Shown: positions 8,358-17,485, counted from the first letter of the stretch. The stretch is DNA of 64,000 bases from an uncultured Alsobacter sp. (GCF_945952055.1 NZ_CAMFHB010000008.1:112594-176593); one strand, 5' to 3'. Translations and numbers: made by a program. Notes: generated by a model from the sequence alone, not told the origin.

Positions 8358-9138
8358 GCCGATCCTGCGCGTCTCCCACGTCTGCAAGCGCTTCGGTGGC
8401 CTCACCGTCACCGACGACGTGTCCTTCGACGTCGAGCGCGGCTCGCGCACGGCCCTCATCGGACCCAACGGCGCGGGCAAGACGACGCTCTTCAACCTGA
8501 TCTCGGGCGTGTATCCCATCAATTCGGGCAGCATCGCTCTGGAAGGGGGGGTCATCGATGCCCTCCCCTCGCGCAAGCGGATCAGCGCCGGCCTGTCGCG
8601 GTCCTTCCAGAACATCCGGCTGATGCCGCACCTGTCGGTCATCGAGAACGTGATGCTCGGCCAGCATTCGCAGGCCTCCGGCATCGTCGACCTGCTGGCG
8701 CCGGTGAGCTGGCAGAGGCATGGCCGCTGGCGGCGCATGGCGGAGGAGCGGCTGCGCGAGGCGGGCCTCGACGTGGATCCCGACGGCTCCGTGTCCGGCC
8801 TGCCCTATGGCGTGCGCAAGAAGATCGAGGTGGTGCGCGCGCTGATGAGCAATCCGCGCCTGCTGATGCTCGACGAGCCCGCCGCCGGCCTCAACCCGCG
8901 CGAGACGGCCGATCTTTCGGCCTTCCTCAAGGGTATCGCCGCAGGCGGCGTGACGCTGCTGGTGGTGGAGCACGACATGTCCTTCGTCCACGACCTGTGC
9001 GAGCGCACCGTGGTGCTGAACTTCGGCCGGCTGATCTACGACGGGCCGACCCGCGGCGTGCAGGAGGACGAGGCCGTCCGCGAGGCCTATCTGGGCTCGC
9101 GCCGCGTCGAGACGGGGAGCGCCGGCCGTGCTGCTTGA
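8347..9138 (+). CDS. livG: ABC transporter ATP-binding protein (LivG family)
   Basis: A 263-residue nucleotide-binding subunit. Walker A GPNGAGKTT lies near residue 39, the LivG-type altered signature GLPYGVRKKIEVVRAL near 155, Walker B LLMLDEPAAGL near 175, and a C-terminal LIYDGP...VREAYLG typical of LivG. It couples ATP hydrolysis to import through the two permeases upstream and overlaps both neighbours by 11 nt. Confidence 0.95.
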   Translation: MPAEPILRVSHVCKRFGGLTVTDDVSFDVERGSRTALIGPNGAGKTTLFNLISGVYPINSGSIALEGGVIDALPSRKRISAGLSRSFQNIRLMPHLSVIENVMLGQHSQASGIVDLLAPVSWQRHGRWRRMAEERLREAGLDVDPDGSVSGLPYGVRKKIEVVRALMSNPRLLMLDEPAAGLNPRETADLSAFLKGIAAGGVTLLVVEHDMSFVHDLCERTVVLNFGRLIYDGPTRGVQEDEAVREAYLGSRRVETGSAGRAA

Positions 9139-9835
9139 GGTCGAGGAGCTCGACGTCCGCTACGGACGCACCCATGCCGTGCGCGGCGTGTCTCTGACGG
9201 TCGGCGCCGACGAGATCGTCACCGTGCTCGGCTCCAACGGCGCCGGCAAGACATCGCTGCTCAGGGCCCTGCAGGGCCTCGTGCCGATCGCCGGCGGGAG
9301 GATCCGCTTCGACGGCGCCGACATCACCAGGCTCTCGCCGCCGCAGCGGCTGCGGCGCCATCTCGCGCTCGTGCCGGAAGGCCGGCAGATCGTGTTGAGC
9401 CTCACGGTGCACGAGAACCTGCAGATGGGCGCCTATTGCCGCGATGACGGCGAGGTCGGGCGCGACATCGACGCCATCTACGACCGTTTCCCGAACCTCG
9501 CGAACCGCCGTCTGATGCCCGCCTCCGTGCTGTCGGGCGGCGAGCAGCAGATGCTCGCCATCAGCCGCGCGCTGCTGGCGCGTCCGCGCCTGATGATGCT
9601 GGACGAGCCGTCGCTCGGCCTGTCGCCGCTGCTCGTCGAGCGGCTCTTCGGGCTCATCTCGGCGCTGCGGGACGAAGGCATCGCCATCCTGCTCGTCGAG
9701 CAGAACACGCACATGGCGCTCGAGGTCGCGGGCCGCGGCCTGGTGATGGAACTCGGACGCGTCGCCCTCGAGGGGCCGGCGCAGGATCTGCGGCAGAGCG
9801 ACCGCCTCGCGGCGGCCTATCTGGGACACGGGTGA
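9128..9835 (+). CDS. livF: ABC transporter ATP-binding protein (LivF family)
   Basis: A 235-residue second ATPase of the importer. Walker A GSNGAGKTS, signature LSGGEQQMLAISRAL, and Walker B LMMLDEPSLGLSPLLVE are all intact. The family C-terminus AAAYLGHG ends the protein. The start is GTG at 9128 inside the livG 3' end, giving MLLEVEELDVRYG, the expected LivF N-terminus. Confidence 0.94.
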   Translation: MLLEVEELDVRYGRTHAVRGVSLTVGADEIVTVLGSNGAGKTSLLRALQGLVPIAGGRIRFDGADITRLSPPQRLRRHLALVPEGRQIVLSLTVHENLQMGAYCRDDGEVGRDIDAIYDRFPNLANRRLMPASVLSGGEQQMLAISRALLARPRLMMLDEPSLGLSPLLVERLFGLISALRDEGIAILLVEQNTHMALEVAGRGLVMELGRVALEGPAQDLRQSDRLAAAYLGHG

Positions 9836-9874
9836 GCCGCGAAGCGGCCGAAAAATGGGAGAGGGAGAATGGCA

Positions 9875-11068
9875 ATGAAGTGGACGATGGCGCTCGCGGG
9901 CGCTGCGGTCTCGGTGATGGCGCTCGGCGCCGGCGGGGCCTTCGCGCAGGACATCACGATCGGCCTCGCGATGGTGAAGTCCGGCCCGCTCAAGACGGTC
10001 GGTGAAGCCACGGAGACCTCCGTCGACATCGCGGTCGAGGAGATCAACGCCAAGGGCGGCATCAACGGCAAGAAGATCAAGCTCGTGAAGTTCGACACGG
10101 GCTCCGATCCCAAGCAGGCCGCCACCGCGACCCAGAAGTTCGTGCAGGACGACAACGCGCTCGCCATCGTCGGCCCGTTCTCCTCGGGCGAGGCGGCCGT
10201 GGCGTTCCCGGTGGGCGAGCGCCTGGGCATCATCCAGATGCCGAACGCGGCTTCGACGCCCGGCCTGACGGGCAATTTCAGCTATGCCTGGCGGCTGACC
10301 GCCGACGAGGGCAAGCAGTTCACGCGCCTCATCGCGACGCTGCGCAACAAGAACATCAAGCTCGACAAGGCCGAGATCATGTACGTCTCGGACGAGCGCG
10401 TCTCCAACATCTCGGGCACGCAGTTCTATCCGGCGATCTTCAAGGCCTCCAACATCGCCTTCGGCGAGCCGGTGGCCTTCCAGTACAAGAGCTTCGACGT
10501 CGCCCCGCAGGTCGCCCAGGTGCTCGAGCGCAAGCCCGACGTCGTGGCTCTGGCCGCCACGCCCGACAGCGCCGGCAAGGTCATCAAGGAACTGCGCCGC
10601 CAGGGCTTCCAGGGCCGCGTCATCGGCTCGCAGATCTTCGCCGACCCGAACGCCCTCGACCTCTTCGGCCGCGACGCGGACGGGCTCCTGATCGTCGCCG
10701 GCTACTGGTCCGACCGCAACGACGCGACGCGTTCCTTCACGAAGAAGTTCGCCGACGAGAACGCCAAGCGCGGCCTCTCCACCAAGAAGATCCCGCACCA
10801 CACGGACGCGCAGGCCTACGACATCGTCTACCTGCTCAAGCAGGCGATGGAAAAGGCGAACGTGACCGGCGACCCCGCCAAGCTCGCGGCCGAGCGCACC
10901 GCCATCCGCGACGCGATGAAGGGCATCCGCTTCACGGGCGTCACCGGCGACAACACCTGCTTCAACGCCGCCCGCGACGCGCAGCTGCCGGGCTTCGTCA
11001 TCGAGATCAAGGATCTCAAGTGGAACCTGTTCGACCAGCACCCGGCCGATCCCTGCCCGCAGGGCTGA
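9875..11068 (+). CDS. Periplasmic substrate-binding protein of the Liv-type ABC transporter
   Basis: A 397-residue type I periplasmic binding protein. A Sec signal peptide (MKWTMALAGAAVSVMALG...GGAFAQ) is followed by DITIGLAMVKSGPL, the family N-terminus. ATG 9875 is preferred to ATG 9869 because GGGAG is then 7 nt upstream. The body has the LivK-like KSFDVAPQVAQVLERKPDVVAL core, and two late cysteines (NTCFNA and DPCPQG) could form a disulfide. It ends the importer operon, 33 nt after livF, and a palindromic repeat follows. Ligand identity cannot be assigned. Confidence 0.93.
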   Translation: MKWTMALAGAAVSVMALGAGGAFAQDITIGLAMVKSGPLKTVGEATETSVDIAVEEINAKGGINGKKIKLVKFDTGSDPKQAATATQKFVQDDNALAIVGPFSSGEAAVAFPVGERLGIIQMPNAASTPGLTGNFSYAWRLTADEGKQFTRLIATLRNKNIKLDKAEIMYVSDERVSNISGTQFYPAIFKASNIAFGEPVAFQYKSFDVAPQVAQVLERKPDVVALAATPDSAGKVIKELRRQGFQGRVIGSQIFADPNALDLFGRDADGLLIVAGYWSDRNDATRSFTKKFADENAKRGLSTKKIPHHTDAQAYDIVYLLKQAMEKANVTGDPAKLAAERTAIRDAMKGIRFTGVTGDNTCFNAARDAQLPGFVIEIKDLKWNLFDQHPADPCPQG

Positions 11069-11092
11069 TCGTCCAGGGGCTTCAGGCAATCC

Positions 11093-11196
11093 CCTCCGCG
11101 CGTCATGCCCGGGCTCGGCCCGGGCACCCACGACTTGAGAATGCCCCCGGCGAAGTCGTGGATGGCCGGGCCAAGCCCGGCCACGACGCCGGAGAG
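11093..11196. repeat. Bipartite palindromic repeat, copy 3
   Basis: About 100 bp between the binding-protein gene and the SDR gene. Left hairpin GCCCGGGCTCGGCCCGGGC, inner CCACGACTT...AAGTCGTGG inverted pair, and right hairpin GGCCGGGCCAAGCCCGGCC. Position after a highly expressed binding-protein gene suits an mRNA-protecting role. Confidence 0.85.
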
Positions 11197-11227
11197 AGGG
11201 GCGCGTTTCCGGAATGAGGACTTCATC

Positions 11228-11965
11228 ATGCGCGTAGCGGTACTGGGCGGTTGCGGCGGGATCGGGCGCAGCCTCGTCGAGGCTTTGCTGGCGCAGGGCG
11301 ACCGTGTCGCCGTGATGGACCTGCAGGCGTCGCTCGACCGTCATCCGCCCGCGGCCGGCACGCTCGCCATCCCGGTCGACGGCAGCGACGAGGCCTCGGT
11401 GAAGGCCGCCTTCCACATCGTCCGCGAGGCGTGGGGCGCGCTCGACGGGTTCGTGAACCTGGCCGGCTTCATGGTGGGGATGAAGCCGCTGCGCGAGGTC
11501 ACCGCCGACGTCTTCGACACGACCATCGACGGCAACCTGCGCACCACTTTCCTCGCCTGCACGGCCGCCATGCCGCTCCTGGAGGCCGGCGAGGGCGCGA
11601 GCCTCGTCAACATCGCGTCCGGCCTGGCCCAGTTCATCCGGCCCCACTACGGCCCCTACGCCGCGGCCAAGGCCGGCATGATCGCGCTCACCAAGACGCT
11701 GGCCCACGAGCATGCCCCCAAGGTGCGCTGCAACGTCGTGGCGCCCGGCGCGGTCGACACGGCCTTCCTGCGGGGCGGGACCGGACGCTCCGACGAGCGC
11801 CAGCAGACCACGATCGACGTCGCCGCCTATGGCGCGATGATCCCGCTCAAGCGCATCGCCGTGCCCGACGACATTGTCGGACCGATCCTGTTCCTGCTGG
11901 GGCCGGGCAGCCGCTACATGACCGGCCAGTCGCTATGGGTGAACGGCGGCGCCTACATGCCGTGA
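11228..11965 (+). CDS. Short-chain dehydrogenase/reductase (SDR)
   Basis: A 245-residue classical SDR. The cofactor loop GGCGGIG near residue 8 stands where TGxxxGIG is usual, with NLAGF replacing the NNAG motif near 78. Catalytic residues are visible as Ser in VNIASGLAQ and Tyr-x-x-x-Lys in PYAAAKAG. The C-terminus VNGGAYMP is typical. It oxidises or reduces an alcohol/ketone with NAD(P). It lies downstream of the Liv importer on the same strand and may belong to the same transcription unit, separated by the palindromic repeat. Confidence 0.92.
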   Translation: MRVAVLGGCGGIGRSLVEALLAQGDRVAVMDLQASLDRHPPAAGTLAIPVDGSDEASVKAAFHIVREAWGALDGFVNLAGFMVGMKPLREVTADVFDTTIDGNLRTTFLACTAAMPLLEAGEGASLVNIASGLAQFIRPHYGPYAAAKAGMIALTKTLAHEHAPKVRCNVVAPGAVDTAFLRGGTGRSDERQQTTIDVAAYGAMIPLKRIAVPDDIVGPILFLLGPGSRYMTGQSLWVNGGAYMP

Positions 11966-12071
11966 GGCACTGAAACCCGGCCGAGTCCCTCGGCACGCGG
12001 CCTGCGGCCTCCTTGGACCGTGTGAAGCGTTCGCCGAACGACGGGCGGTCCAGCTCAAGCCCACGTCTCGG

Positions 12072-12161
12072 CCGTTGTCCCCTGGCTTGGCCCGGGGACC
12101 CACGACTGTGCCGGCGCCATTCTCCAATCGTGGGTGGCCGGGCCAATCCCGGCCATGACGG
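12072..12161. repeat. Bipartite palindromic repeat, copy 4
   Basis: About 90 bp between convergent genes (SDR and acyl-CoA synthetase). It is diverged: left arm CCCCTGGCTTGGCCCGGGG, inner CCACGACTG with an ATCGTGGG partner, and right arm GGCCGGGCCAATCCCGGCC. The changes weaken each hairpin, so this is an older copy. Confidence 0.78.
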
Positions 12162-12214
12162 GGAGAGAGTGAGGGACGCTGGTTTGCCGCAGCATTCACG
12201 GCAGCCGCCGCCCC

Positions 12215-14326
12215 TCATGCCGTGATCAGCGCGTCCACCACGCGCACGCCGCGGCCGCGGGGCAGCACGACGAGCGGGTTGATCTCCAGCGTGCCGGCCA
12301 CATCCGCATAGGCTGCGGCGATCGCGGCCACGCGTGCGACGGCGGCGATGGCGGCATCGCGGTCTGCCTCGGGCGCGCCGCGGAAACCGGCCAGCAGGGC
12401 GGACAGGCGGGTGCGCTCGATCATTCCCGCCACGATGCCGGGGTCCACCGGAAGCGGGCTCACCGCCACGTCGCGCAGCAGTTCGACGAGGACGCCGCCG
12501 GGCCCGATCGCCAGCACCGGGCCGAAGGTGGGATGGCGGGTGACGCCGACCAGCATCTCGATCCCTCCCGTCACCATTTCCTGGACCAGGACGCCGGCGA
12601 TGCGGGCGTTCGGCGCCCAGGTGGCGACGGACTGGACGATCTGCACGAACGCCTGGCGCACGCCGTCCTCGTCCGCCACGCCGAGCACCACGCCACCGGC
12701 CTCGGTCTTGTGCAGGATGTCGGCCGACTCGATCTTCATCGCCACCGGGAAGCCGATGCCGCGGGCGGCCGCCACGGCCTCCTCGACGGTCGTGGCGAGG
12801 TCCTCGCGCGGCACGGGCAGGCCGTGCCGGGCCAGGAACTGCTTGGCCTCGCGCTCGGTGAGGGGACCGGCCGCCAGGCGCTCCACCCAGGCCTTCTCGG
12901 GCAGGATCGGGGCAGGCGGCGTCACGACCGCCGGCAGCGGCGGCTCGAGGAGGCTCGCCAGGGCTCCGAGCCCGGGCCGCAGGCCGCGAAGAATGGGCAG
13001 GACCTCCCCGGCGCCGCCGGCGAAGTCGGGATGCTGCTCGGGAACCTGCGTGACCGCCGCGACAGGGATGTCGGTGGATCTCGCGAAGGCACCGAGCGCC
13101 GAGGCGATCCCGGCATACTCGGCCGCCCCGTTGGCATCGAGGCCGGCCGGAACGTCCTGGACGGCGGCGATTGCGCCGATCGCCGGGTCGGCCGCGACCA
13201 GGCGCAGGGCCGTCTCGTAGACGGACGGATCCGCGAACGGCAGGCCCGTCAGGTCGAGCGGGTTCTGCGGCGTGGCGAAGCCCGGCAGGAGGTCGCGCAG
13301 GCCGTCGACGGTCGACGGCGCAAGGGACGGCAGGGCCAGGCCGGCGGCCGAGGCCAGGTCGCTGGCATGGGCGAGGCCGCCGCCGCTGACGCCCACAAGC
13401 GCGAGACCGCTGGGCTCGCCCCGCCCCCTGCGCCGCCCGGCGGTCGAGGAGAGCAGCACCGCCGTCTCCAGGGCCTGCGCGCCGTCATCGACCAGGATCG
13501 CGCCGATGCGGCGGAAGAAGGCCACGAACGCGGCGTCCGATCCGGCGAGCGCGCCGGTATGGGCGGCACTCGCGCGCGCGCCCACCTCGCTGCGGCCCGC
13601 ACGCAGCACGACGACCGGCTTGCCCGCCGCATGCATGCGCTCCAGCGCGGCCGTCCAGGCCTGCGGATCGCGCACCGCCTCGACGACGAGGAGCGCCACC
13701 TGCGTTCCCGGATCGTCGGCCAGATGGGCCAGGTAGTCCGGCATGTCGGTGACGGGCGCGTTCCCCGCCGAAACCATCAGGCTCACGCCGATCCGACCTG
13801 AATGGGCGAAGGCGATGCCCATCGCGCCGGAATGGGACAGCACCGCGACGGGTCCGCGCGGCACGGGCGGAAGGCGGGAGCTGTAGAGGGCGAGCCCCGT
13901 GGCGTTGTTGAAGAGGCCGAGGCAGTTGGGGCCGCACAGCGCCATGCCGTGCCGCCGGGCGGCGGCCACCAGCGCGTCCTGGCGCTCCGCGCCCTCGGCG
14001 CCGGTTTCAGCAAAGCCGCTGGCGAGCACGACGGCGGCGCGGATGCCGAGGGAGCCCGCCTCCTCGATCACGCCGGTCGCGGCTTCGGCCGGCAAACCGA
14101 CGAGGATCGCGTCGGGCTTGTCCTGCAGGTCGGAGAGGCTTCGGGCCGCGGGCAGGCCGAAGACCGTCGGCGCGCTCAGATGCACGGGGACGATGCGGCC
14201 CGCATAGCCCCGGGCCAGCAGGTTGCGCATGACGAAACCGCTGGACGCCCCGGGGCGCTCGGACGCACCGACGATGGCGACGGATCGGGCGCCGATCAGC
14301 TGCGCGAGGGCCCCGCCGCCGTCCAA
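12215..14326 (-). CDS. Acyl-CoA synthetase, ADP-forming (fused alpha-beta acetate-CoA ligase type)
   Basis: A 703-residue NDP-forming acyl-CoA synthetase. The alpha part starts with the CoA-binding Rossmann fold (ARSVAIVGASERPG near 13) and has a succinyl-CoA-ligase-like domain with the phosphorylated His in SAAHTGALAGSDAAF near 255. The C-terminal beta part (about 480-703) is an ATP-grasp domain (LTEREAKQFLARHGLPVP, then VAMKIESADILHKTEAGGV). It interconverts acyl-CoA + ADP + Pi and acid + ATP + CoA. The start is a TTG 10 nt after the enoyl-CoA hydratase stop, with GAGAG before it. The pair may handle a carboxylic acid released by the pathway. Confidence 0.9.
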   Translation of the reverse strand: MDGGGALAQLIGARSVAIVGASERPGASSGFVMRNLLARGYAGRIVPVHLSAPTVFGLPAARSLSDLQDKPDAILVGLPAEAATGVIEEAGSLGIRAAVVLASGFAETGAEGAERQDALVAAARRHGMALCGPNCLGLFNNATGLALYSSRLPPVPRGPVAVLSHSGAMGIAFAHSGRIGVSLMVSAGNAPVTDMPDYLAHLADDPGTQVALLVVEAVRDPQAWTAALERMHAAGKPVVVLRAGRSEVGARASAAHTGALAGSDAAFVAFFRRIGAILVDDGAQALETAVLLSSTAGRRRGRGEPSGLALVGVSGGGLAHASDLASAAGLALPSLAPSTVDGLRDLLPGFATPQNPLDLTGLPFADPSVYETALRLVAADPAIGAIAAVQDVPAGLDANGAAEYAGIASALGAFARSTDIPVAAVTQVPEQHPDFAGGAGEVLPILRGLRPGLGALASLLEPPLPAVVTPPAPILPEKAWVERLAAGPLTEREAKQFLARHGLPVPREDLATTVEEAVAAARGIGFPVAMKIESADILHKTEAGGVVLGVADEDGVRQAFVQIVQSVATWAPNARIAGVLVQEMVTGGIEMLVGVTRHPTFGPVLAIGPGGVLVELLRDVAVSPLPVDPGIVAGMIERTRLSALLAGFRGAPEADRDAAIAAVARVAAIAAAYADVAGTLEINPLVVLPRGRGVRVVDALITA

Positions 14327-14336
14327 TGCGCCGCTC

Positions 14337-15146
14337 TCAGTCCAGCCCGCGGAAGGGGGCGTCGCGGAATTCCAGGTATTCTTTCAGGGACATGTTGGCG
14401 AGCTTTGCCATCCATTCGCGGCCCTTGGTCGAGGTGTGCAGGGCCGCCATCGCCTCCACGTTATAGTCCCAGGAGTTGCGAAGACCAGCGATCATCTGCT
14501 GCTGGTTCAGCGAGGCCTTGGCGAACTTGATGGCGGGCGCCGGCATGCGGGCGAGCTTGCGGGCGAGCTTCAGCGTCGCCTCTTCGAGCTCGGCCGCCGG
14601 CACCACCTTGTTGACGAGGTGCATGCGCAGGGCCTCCTGCGCGTCCACGAGGTCGCCGGTGTACATGAGCCAGCGCGCGTCGCGGCTCGCCAAAAGCCAC
14701 GGCATCATAAGCGTCGGCGGGCCGGAATTGTGCCGCACCTCGGGCTCGCCGAACTTCGCGGTGTCGGCGACGATGGCGAGGTCGCAGCTCATCATCAGCT
14801 CGAGGGCGCCGGCCAGCGCGTAGCCGTGCACCGAGGCGACGACCGGAATGGGAGCGCGGTAGACCTCGAGCCACGCCTCGGCGTTCTCGGTCATGTCCTC
14901 GCGCCAGAACTCGATGTCGACGTCGAAGTCGCCGCCCTGCAGGTCGTAGCCGGCGGAGAAGGAGCGCCCTGCCCCGCGGATGACGAGCGCGTTGACGGCC
15001 GGGTCGGCCGAGCACGCCTTCACCGCATGGACGATCTCGTGGATGACGGTCTTGTTGATGGCGTTGAGCTTGTCGGGCCGGTTCAGCGTGAGGATGGCGA
15101 AGGCATCCTGGGGGTCCTTGTCGAGGAGGATCGTCTCATAGGCCAT
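14337..15146 (-). CDS. Enoyl-CoA hydratase/isomerase-family protein (crotonase fold)
   Basis: A 269-residue crotonase-fold enzyme. FAILTLNRPDKLNAIN near residue 13 is the N-terminal motif, and IRGAGRSFSAGYDLQGGD near 60-75 the CoA/oxyanion loop. SVHGYALAGALELMMSCDLAI near 100 holds the second oxyanion hydrogen-bond donor. The usual hydratase Glu pair is not obvious, so isomerase, dehalogenase-like or other crotonase chemistry is possible. I chose ATG 15146, giving MAYETILL, rather than an upstream GTG-like extension. It lies 31 nt after the psuG stop and just before the acyl-CoA synthetase. Confidence 0.9.
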   Translation of the reverse strand: MAYETILLDKDPQDAFAILTLNRPDKLNAINKTVIHEIVHAVKACSADPAVNALVIRGAGRSFSAGYDLQGGDFDVDIEFWREDMTENAEAWLEVYRAPIPVVASVHGYALAGALELMMSCDLAIVADTAKFGEPEVRHNSGPPTLMMPWLLASRDARWLMYTGDLVDAQEALRMHLVNKVVPAAELEEATLKLARKLARMPAPAIKFAKASLNQQQMIAGLRNSWDYNVEAMAALHTSTKGREWMAKLANMSLKEYLEFRDAPFRGLD

Positions 15147-15177
15147 CGGGCAGGCTCCGGCAGGTCGGGGTCGAGGA

Positions 15178-16101
15178 TCAGGGTGTCGCGGCGAGCGCCA
15201 CGGCGATGCGGGCGGCAAGGTCGGCGTTGTTGCGCACCAGCGCGATGTTGGCGGTGAGGCTGCCGCCCTTGGTGAGCTCGTTGATGCGCGCGAGCAGGAA
15301 GGGCGTCAGCGCCTTGCCGCCGATGCCCTGCCGGTCGGCGTCGGCCACGGCCTGGGCGATGGTGGTCTCGATGGCCTTGGCGTCCAGCGCCGCGGCGGCC
15401 GGGATCGGGTTGGCGATGAGCATGCCCGTGCCGACGCCGAGCCGCTGGTGCAGGCGCATGGCGCGGGCGATCTGATCGGGCGAGTCGAGGCGCAGGCCGG
15501 CCGCGTGGCCGCTGTGGGGCGTGTAGAAGGCCGGGAACTCGTCGGTCCCGAAGGCGATGACCGGCACGCGCTGGGTCTCCAGCACTTCGAGCGTCTTGGG
15601 GATGTCCAGGATCGACTTGGACCCGGCGCAGACCACCGCGACGCCCGTGCGGCCGAGCTCGATGAGGTCGGCGGAGACGTCGAACGTCGTCTCGGCCCCG
15701 CGGTGCACGCCGCCGATGCCGCCCGTCGCGAACACGCGGATGCCGGCTCGCTCGGCCAGCAGCATGGTGGAGGACACCGTGGTGCCGGCGGATTCGCCGC
15801 GCACCATCATCACCGCGAGGTCGCGGGCGGACGCCTTGCCGGCCGCCTTGTCGGAAGCGAGCGCCTCGATCTGCGCGGGCTCCAGGCCGACGATGGGCAC
15901 GCCCTTCACCAGCGCGATGGTGGCCGGCACGGCGCCTCGCGCACGCACCACCTCCTCCACGCCCCGCGCCATGGCGAGGTTCTCCGGGTACGGCAGGCCG
16001 TGGGTGATGATGGTCGACTCGAGCGCCACGACGGGCTTGCCGTCCGCCAGCGCGGCCGCGACCTCGCCGCCCATCTCCATCGCGATCTCGTGTGCGGGCA
16101 T
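15178..16101 (-). CDS. psuG: Pseudouridine-5'-phosphate glycosidase
   Basis: A 307-residue enzyme that splits the C-C glycosidic bond of pseudouridine 5'-phosphate into uracil and ribose 5-phosphate. The family blocks are clear: ALESTIITHGLPYPEN near 25, KGVPIVGL near 65, FATGGIGGVHRGAETTFD near 128, and KSILDIPKTLEVLET near 160. The length matches the family (about 305). Downstream of the HTH-PfkB kinase gene on the same strand, it completes a pseudouridine salvage pair. A palindromic repeat lies between the two genes. Confidence 0.95.
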   Translation of the reverse strand: MPAHEIAMEMGGEVAAALADGKPVVALESTIITHGLPYPENLAMARGVEEVVRARGAVPATIALVKGVPIVGLEPAQIEALASDKAAGKASARDLAVMMVRGESAGTTVSSTMLLAERAGIRVFATGGIGGVHRGAETTFDVSADLIELGRTGVAVVCAGSKSILDIPKTLEVLETQRVPVIAFGTDEFPAFYTPHSGHAAGLRLDSPDQIARAMRLHQRLGVGTGMLIANPIPAAAALDAKAIETTIAQAVADADRQGIGGKALTPFLLARINELTKGGSLTANIALVRNNADLAARIAVALAATP

Positions 16102-16171
16102 TGGGGTGTCCTCAGATTGAAGTGTTCATCGCGGACAGGACAAGAGCCGCGCTCTCTCCAGCTCGCACAAG

Positions 16172-16278
16172 CCTCTCCACCGTCATGCCCGGGCTTGGCC
16201 CGGGCACCCACGCCTTGGGGACGGCCCCGGCAAAGTCGTGGATGGCCGGGCCAAGCCCGGCCAGGACGCGCGGGGAGG
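16172..16278. repeat. Bipartite palindromic repeat, copy 5
   Basis: About 105 bp between psuK and psuG on the minus strand. Left arm GCCCGGGCTTGGCCCGGGC, then AAAGTCGTGG, then right arm GGCCGGGCCAAGCCCGGCC, with outer CCTCTCC / GGGGAGG inverted flanks. Inside an operon it could uncouple psuK and psuG expression. Confidence 0.85.
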
Positions 16279-16325
16279 TGCTGGCGCGCACCACGAATCT
16301 GTCGCAGGCGTTTGGGCACCCCATC

Positions 16326-17435
16326 TCACGTCAGCTCCGGAACGCGGTCCGCGGCTGCGTCGAGCAGGCGGGGCGAGAGCTCGGGGAGGACGGTGAAGCG
16401 GCTTTCGACGGTGAGCGCGGCGAGCACGGAGCCGGCGCGCAGGGCCTCGGCCAGGGCTTCGCCGGCGATCAGCCGGTAGAGAGTGCCGGCGATCAGCGCG
16501 TCGCCCGCGCCGGTCACGTCGACGGGCCGCGCCGGCGTGCTCGGCACCTCGACGACGCCGTCGGCATCGGCGACGACGGCTCCGGCGCTGCCCTGGGTGA
16601 TGATGACCGCGCCGGCGCCGCGTTCGACCAGCGCCGGGGCGGCGAGCCGCGCCGTGGGGTGGTCGGCGCCGAGCAGCGCGTTCGCCTCGTCGAGGTTCAC
16701 GAACAGGATGTCGACGCCCGTCAGGTCCTCGGGCAGCCGCATGGCCTTGGGGGTGGAGACGCCGTTGACGGCGAGGCGGAACCGCCCGCCCTGCCGGCGC
16801 GCGACGATGGCGCGAATGACCTCAGCCGGCAGGTTGCAGTCGATGAACACCCAGGCGGCCGAGGCGAGCTGCGGCCAGGCGCGGTCGATGTCGGCGACGG
16901 TGATGAGGTCGCAGATGTCCATGTCGGCGAGGCCGACCACGAGGTCGCTGTCGGGTCCGAGCACCGCCACGTATTCGGCCGTCCGCTCGCCACGCAGCGC
17001 GGTGACCGCCGAGACGTCCACGGCGAGGCCGCGCAGTTGGTCGACGATCGCGCGGCCCGCCTCGTCCTCGCCGACGCTCGAGACCATGCTGACCCCGACG
17101 CCGAGCCGGGCGAGGTTCTCGGCCACGTTGCGTGCGACGCCGCCGAAGGAGCGGCATCCCGAGACGGGATTGGATGTGTGGGGCACGATCGGCTTGTCGG
17201 CCGAGTACTTGCGGTCCAGCACCGCGCCGCCCACGCAGACCACGCGCTTGGCCTCGGGCAACACGTAGCCGCGGCCCAGGATGTGGCCCTTCTGGATCAG
17301 AGAGACGATGTGGGCGGCGACCGTCGAACGGGCCAGCCCGAGCGCGTTCGCGATCTCCTGCTGCCCGACGAACGGGTTCGACGCGATGGCGTCGAGCACC
17401 GCCTTTTCCTGATGTCCGAGTTCCGTGGACGCCAT
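16326..17435 (-). CDS. psuK: HTH-domain-fused PfkB carbohydrate kinase (pseudouridine kinase type)
   Basis: A 369-residue two-domain protein. Residues 1-55 are a winged helix-turn-helix (QQEIANALGLARSTVAAHIVSLIQKGHILGRGYVL), and residues 60-369 a PfkB/ribokinase fold with RNVAENLARLG, VNLDEANAL and the catalytic anion-hole motif DVTGAGDALIAGTL near 310. Kinases of this group phosphorylate pseudouridine or a similar nucleoside. The DNA-binding domain suggests a self-regulating sensor-kinase. ATG 17435 follows GGAGGCGCAACGC. A perfect CAACAATTGTTG palindrome is 51 nt upstream and is the obvious candidate binding site. Confidence 0.9.
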   Translation of the reverse strand: MASTELGHQEKAVLDAIASNPFVGQQEIANALGLARSTVAAHIVSLIQKGHILGRGYVLPEAKRVVCVGGAVLDRKYSADKPIVPHTSNPVSGCRSFGGVARNVAENLARLGVGVSMVSSVGEDEAGRAIVDQLRGLAVDVSAVTALRGERTAEYVAVLGPDSDLVVGLADMDICDLITVADIDRAWPQLASAAWVFIDCNLPAEVIRAIVARRQGGRFRLAVNGVSTPKAMRLPEDLTGVDILFVNLDEANALLGADHPTARLAAPALVERGAGAVIITQGSAGAVVADADGVVEVPSTPARPVDVTGAGDALIAGTLYRLIAGEALAEALRAGSVLAALTVESRFTVLPELSPRLLDAAADRVPELT

Positions 17436-17485
17436 GGCGTTGCGCCTCCGTTGAAGCCGATAAGCACAACAAAAAACGATCTTGT

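Noticed and set aside
9869..9875. Upstream ATG for the Liv-type binding protein
   Set aside because: The ribosome site would be only about 3 nt away; the ATG at 9875 has ideal spacing and a better signal peptide.
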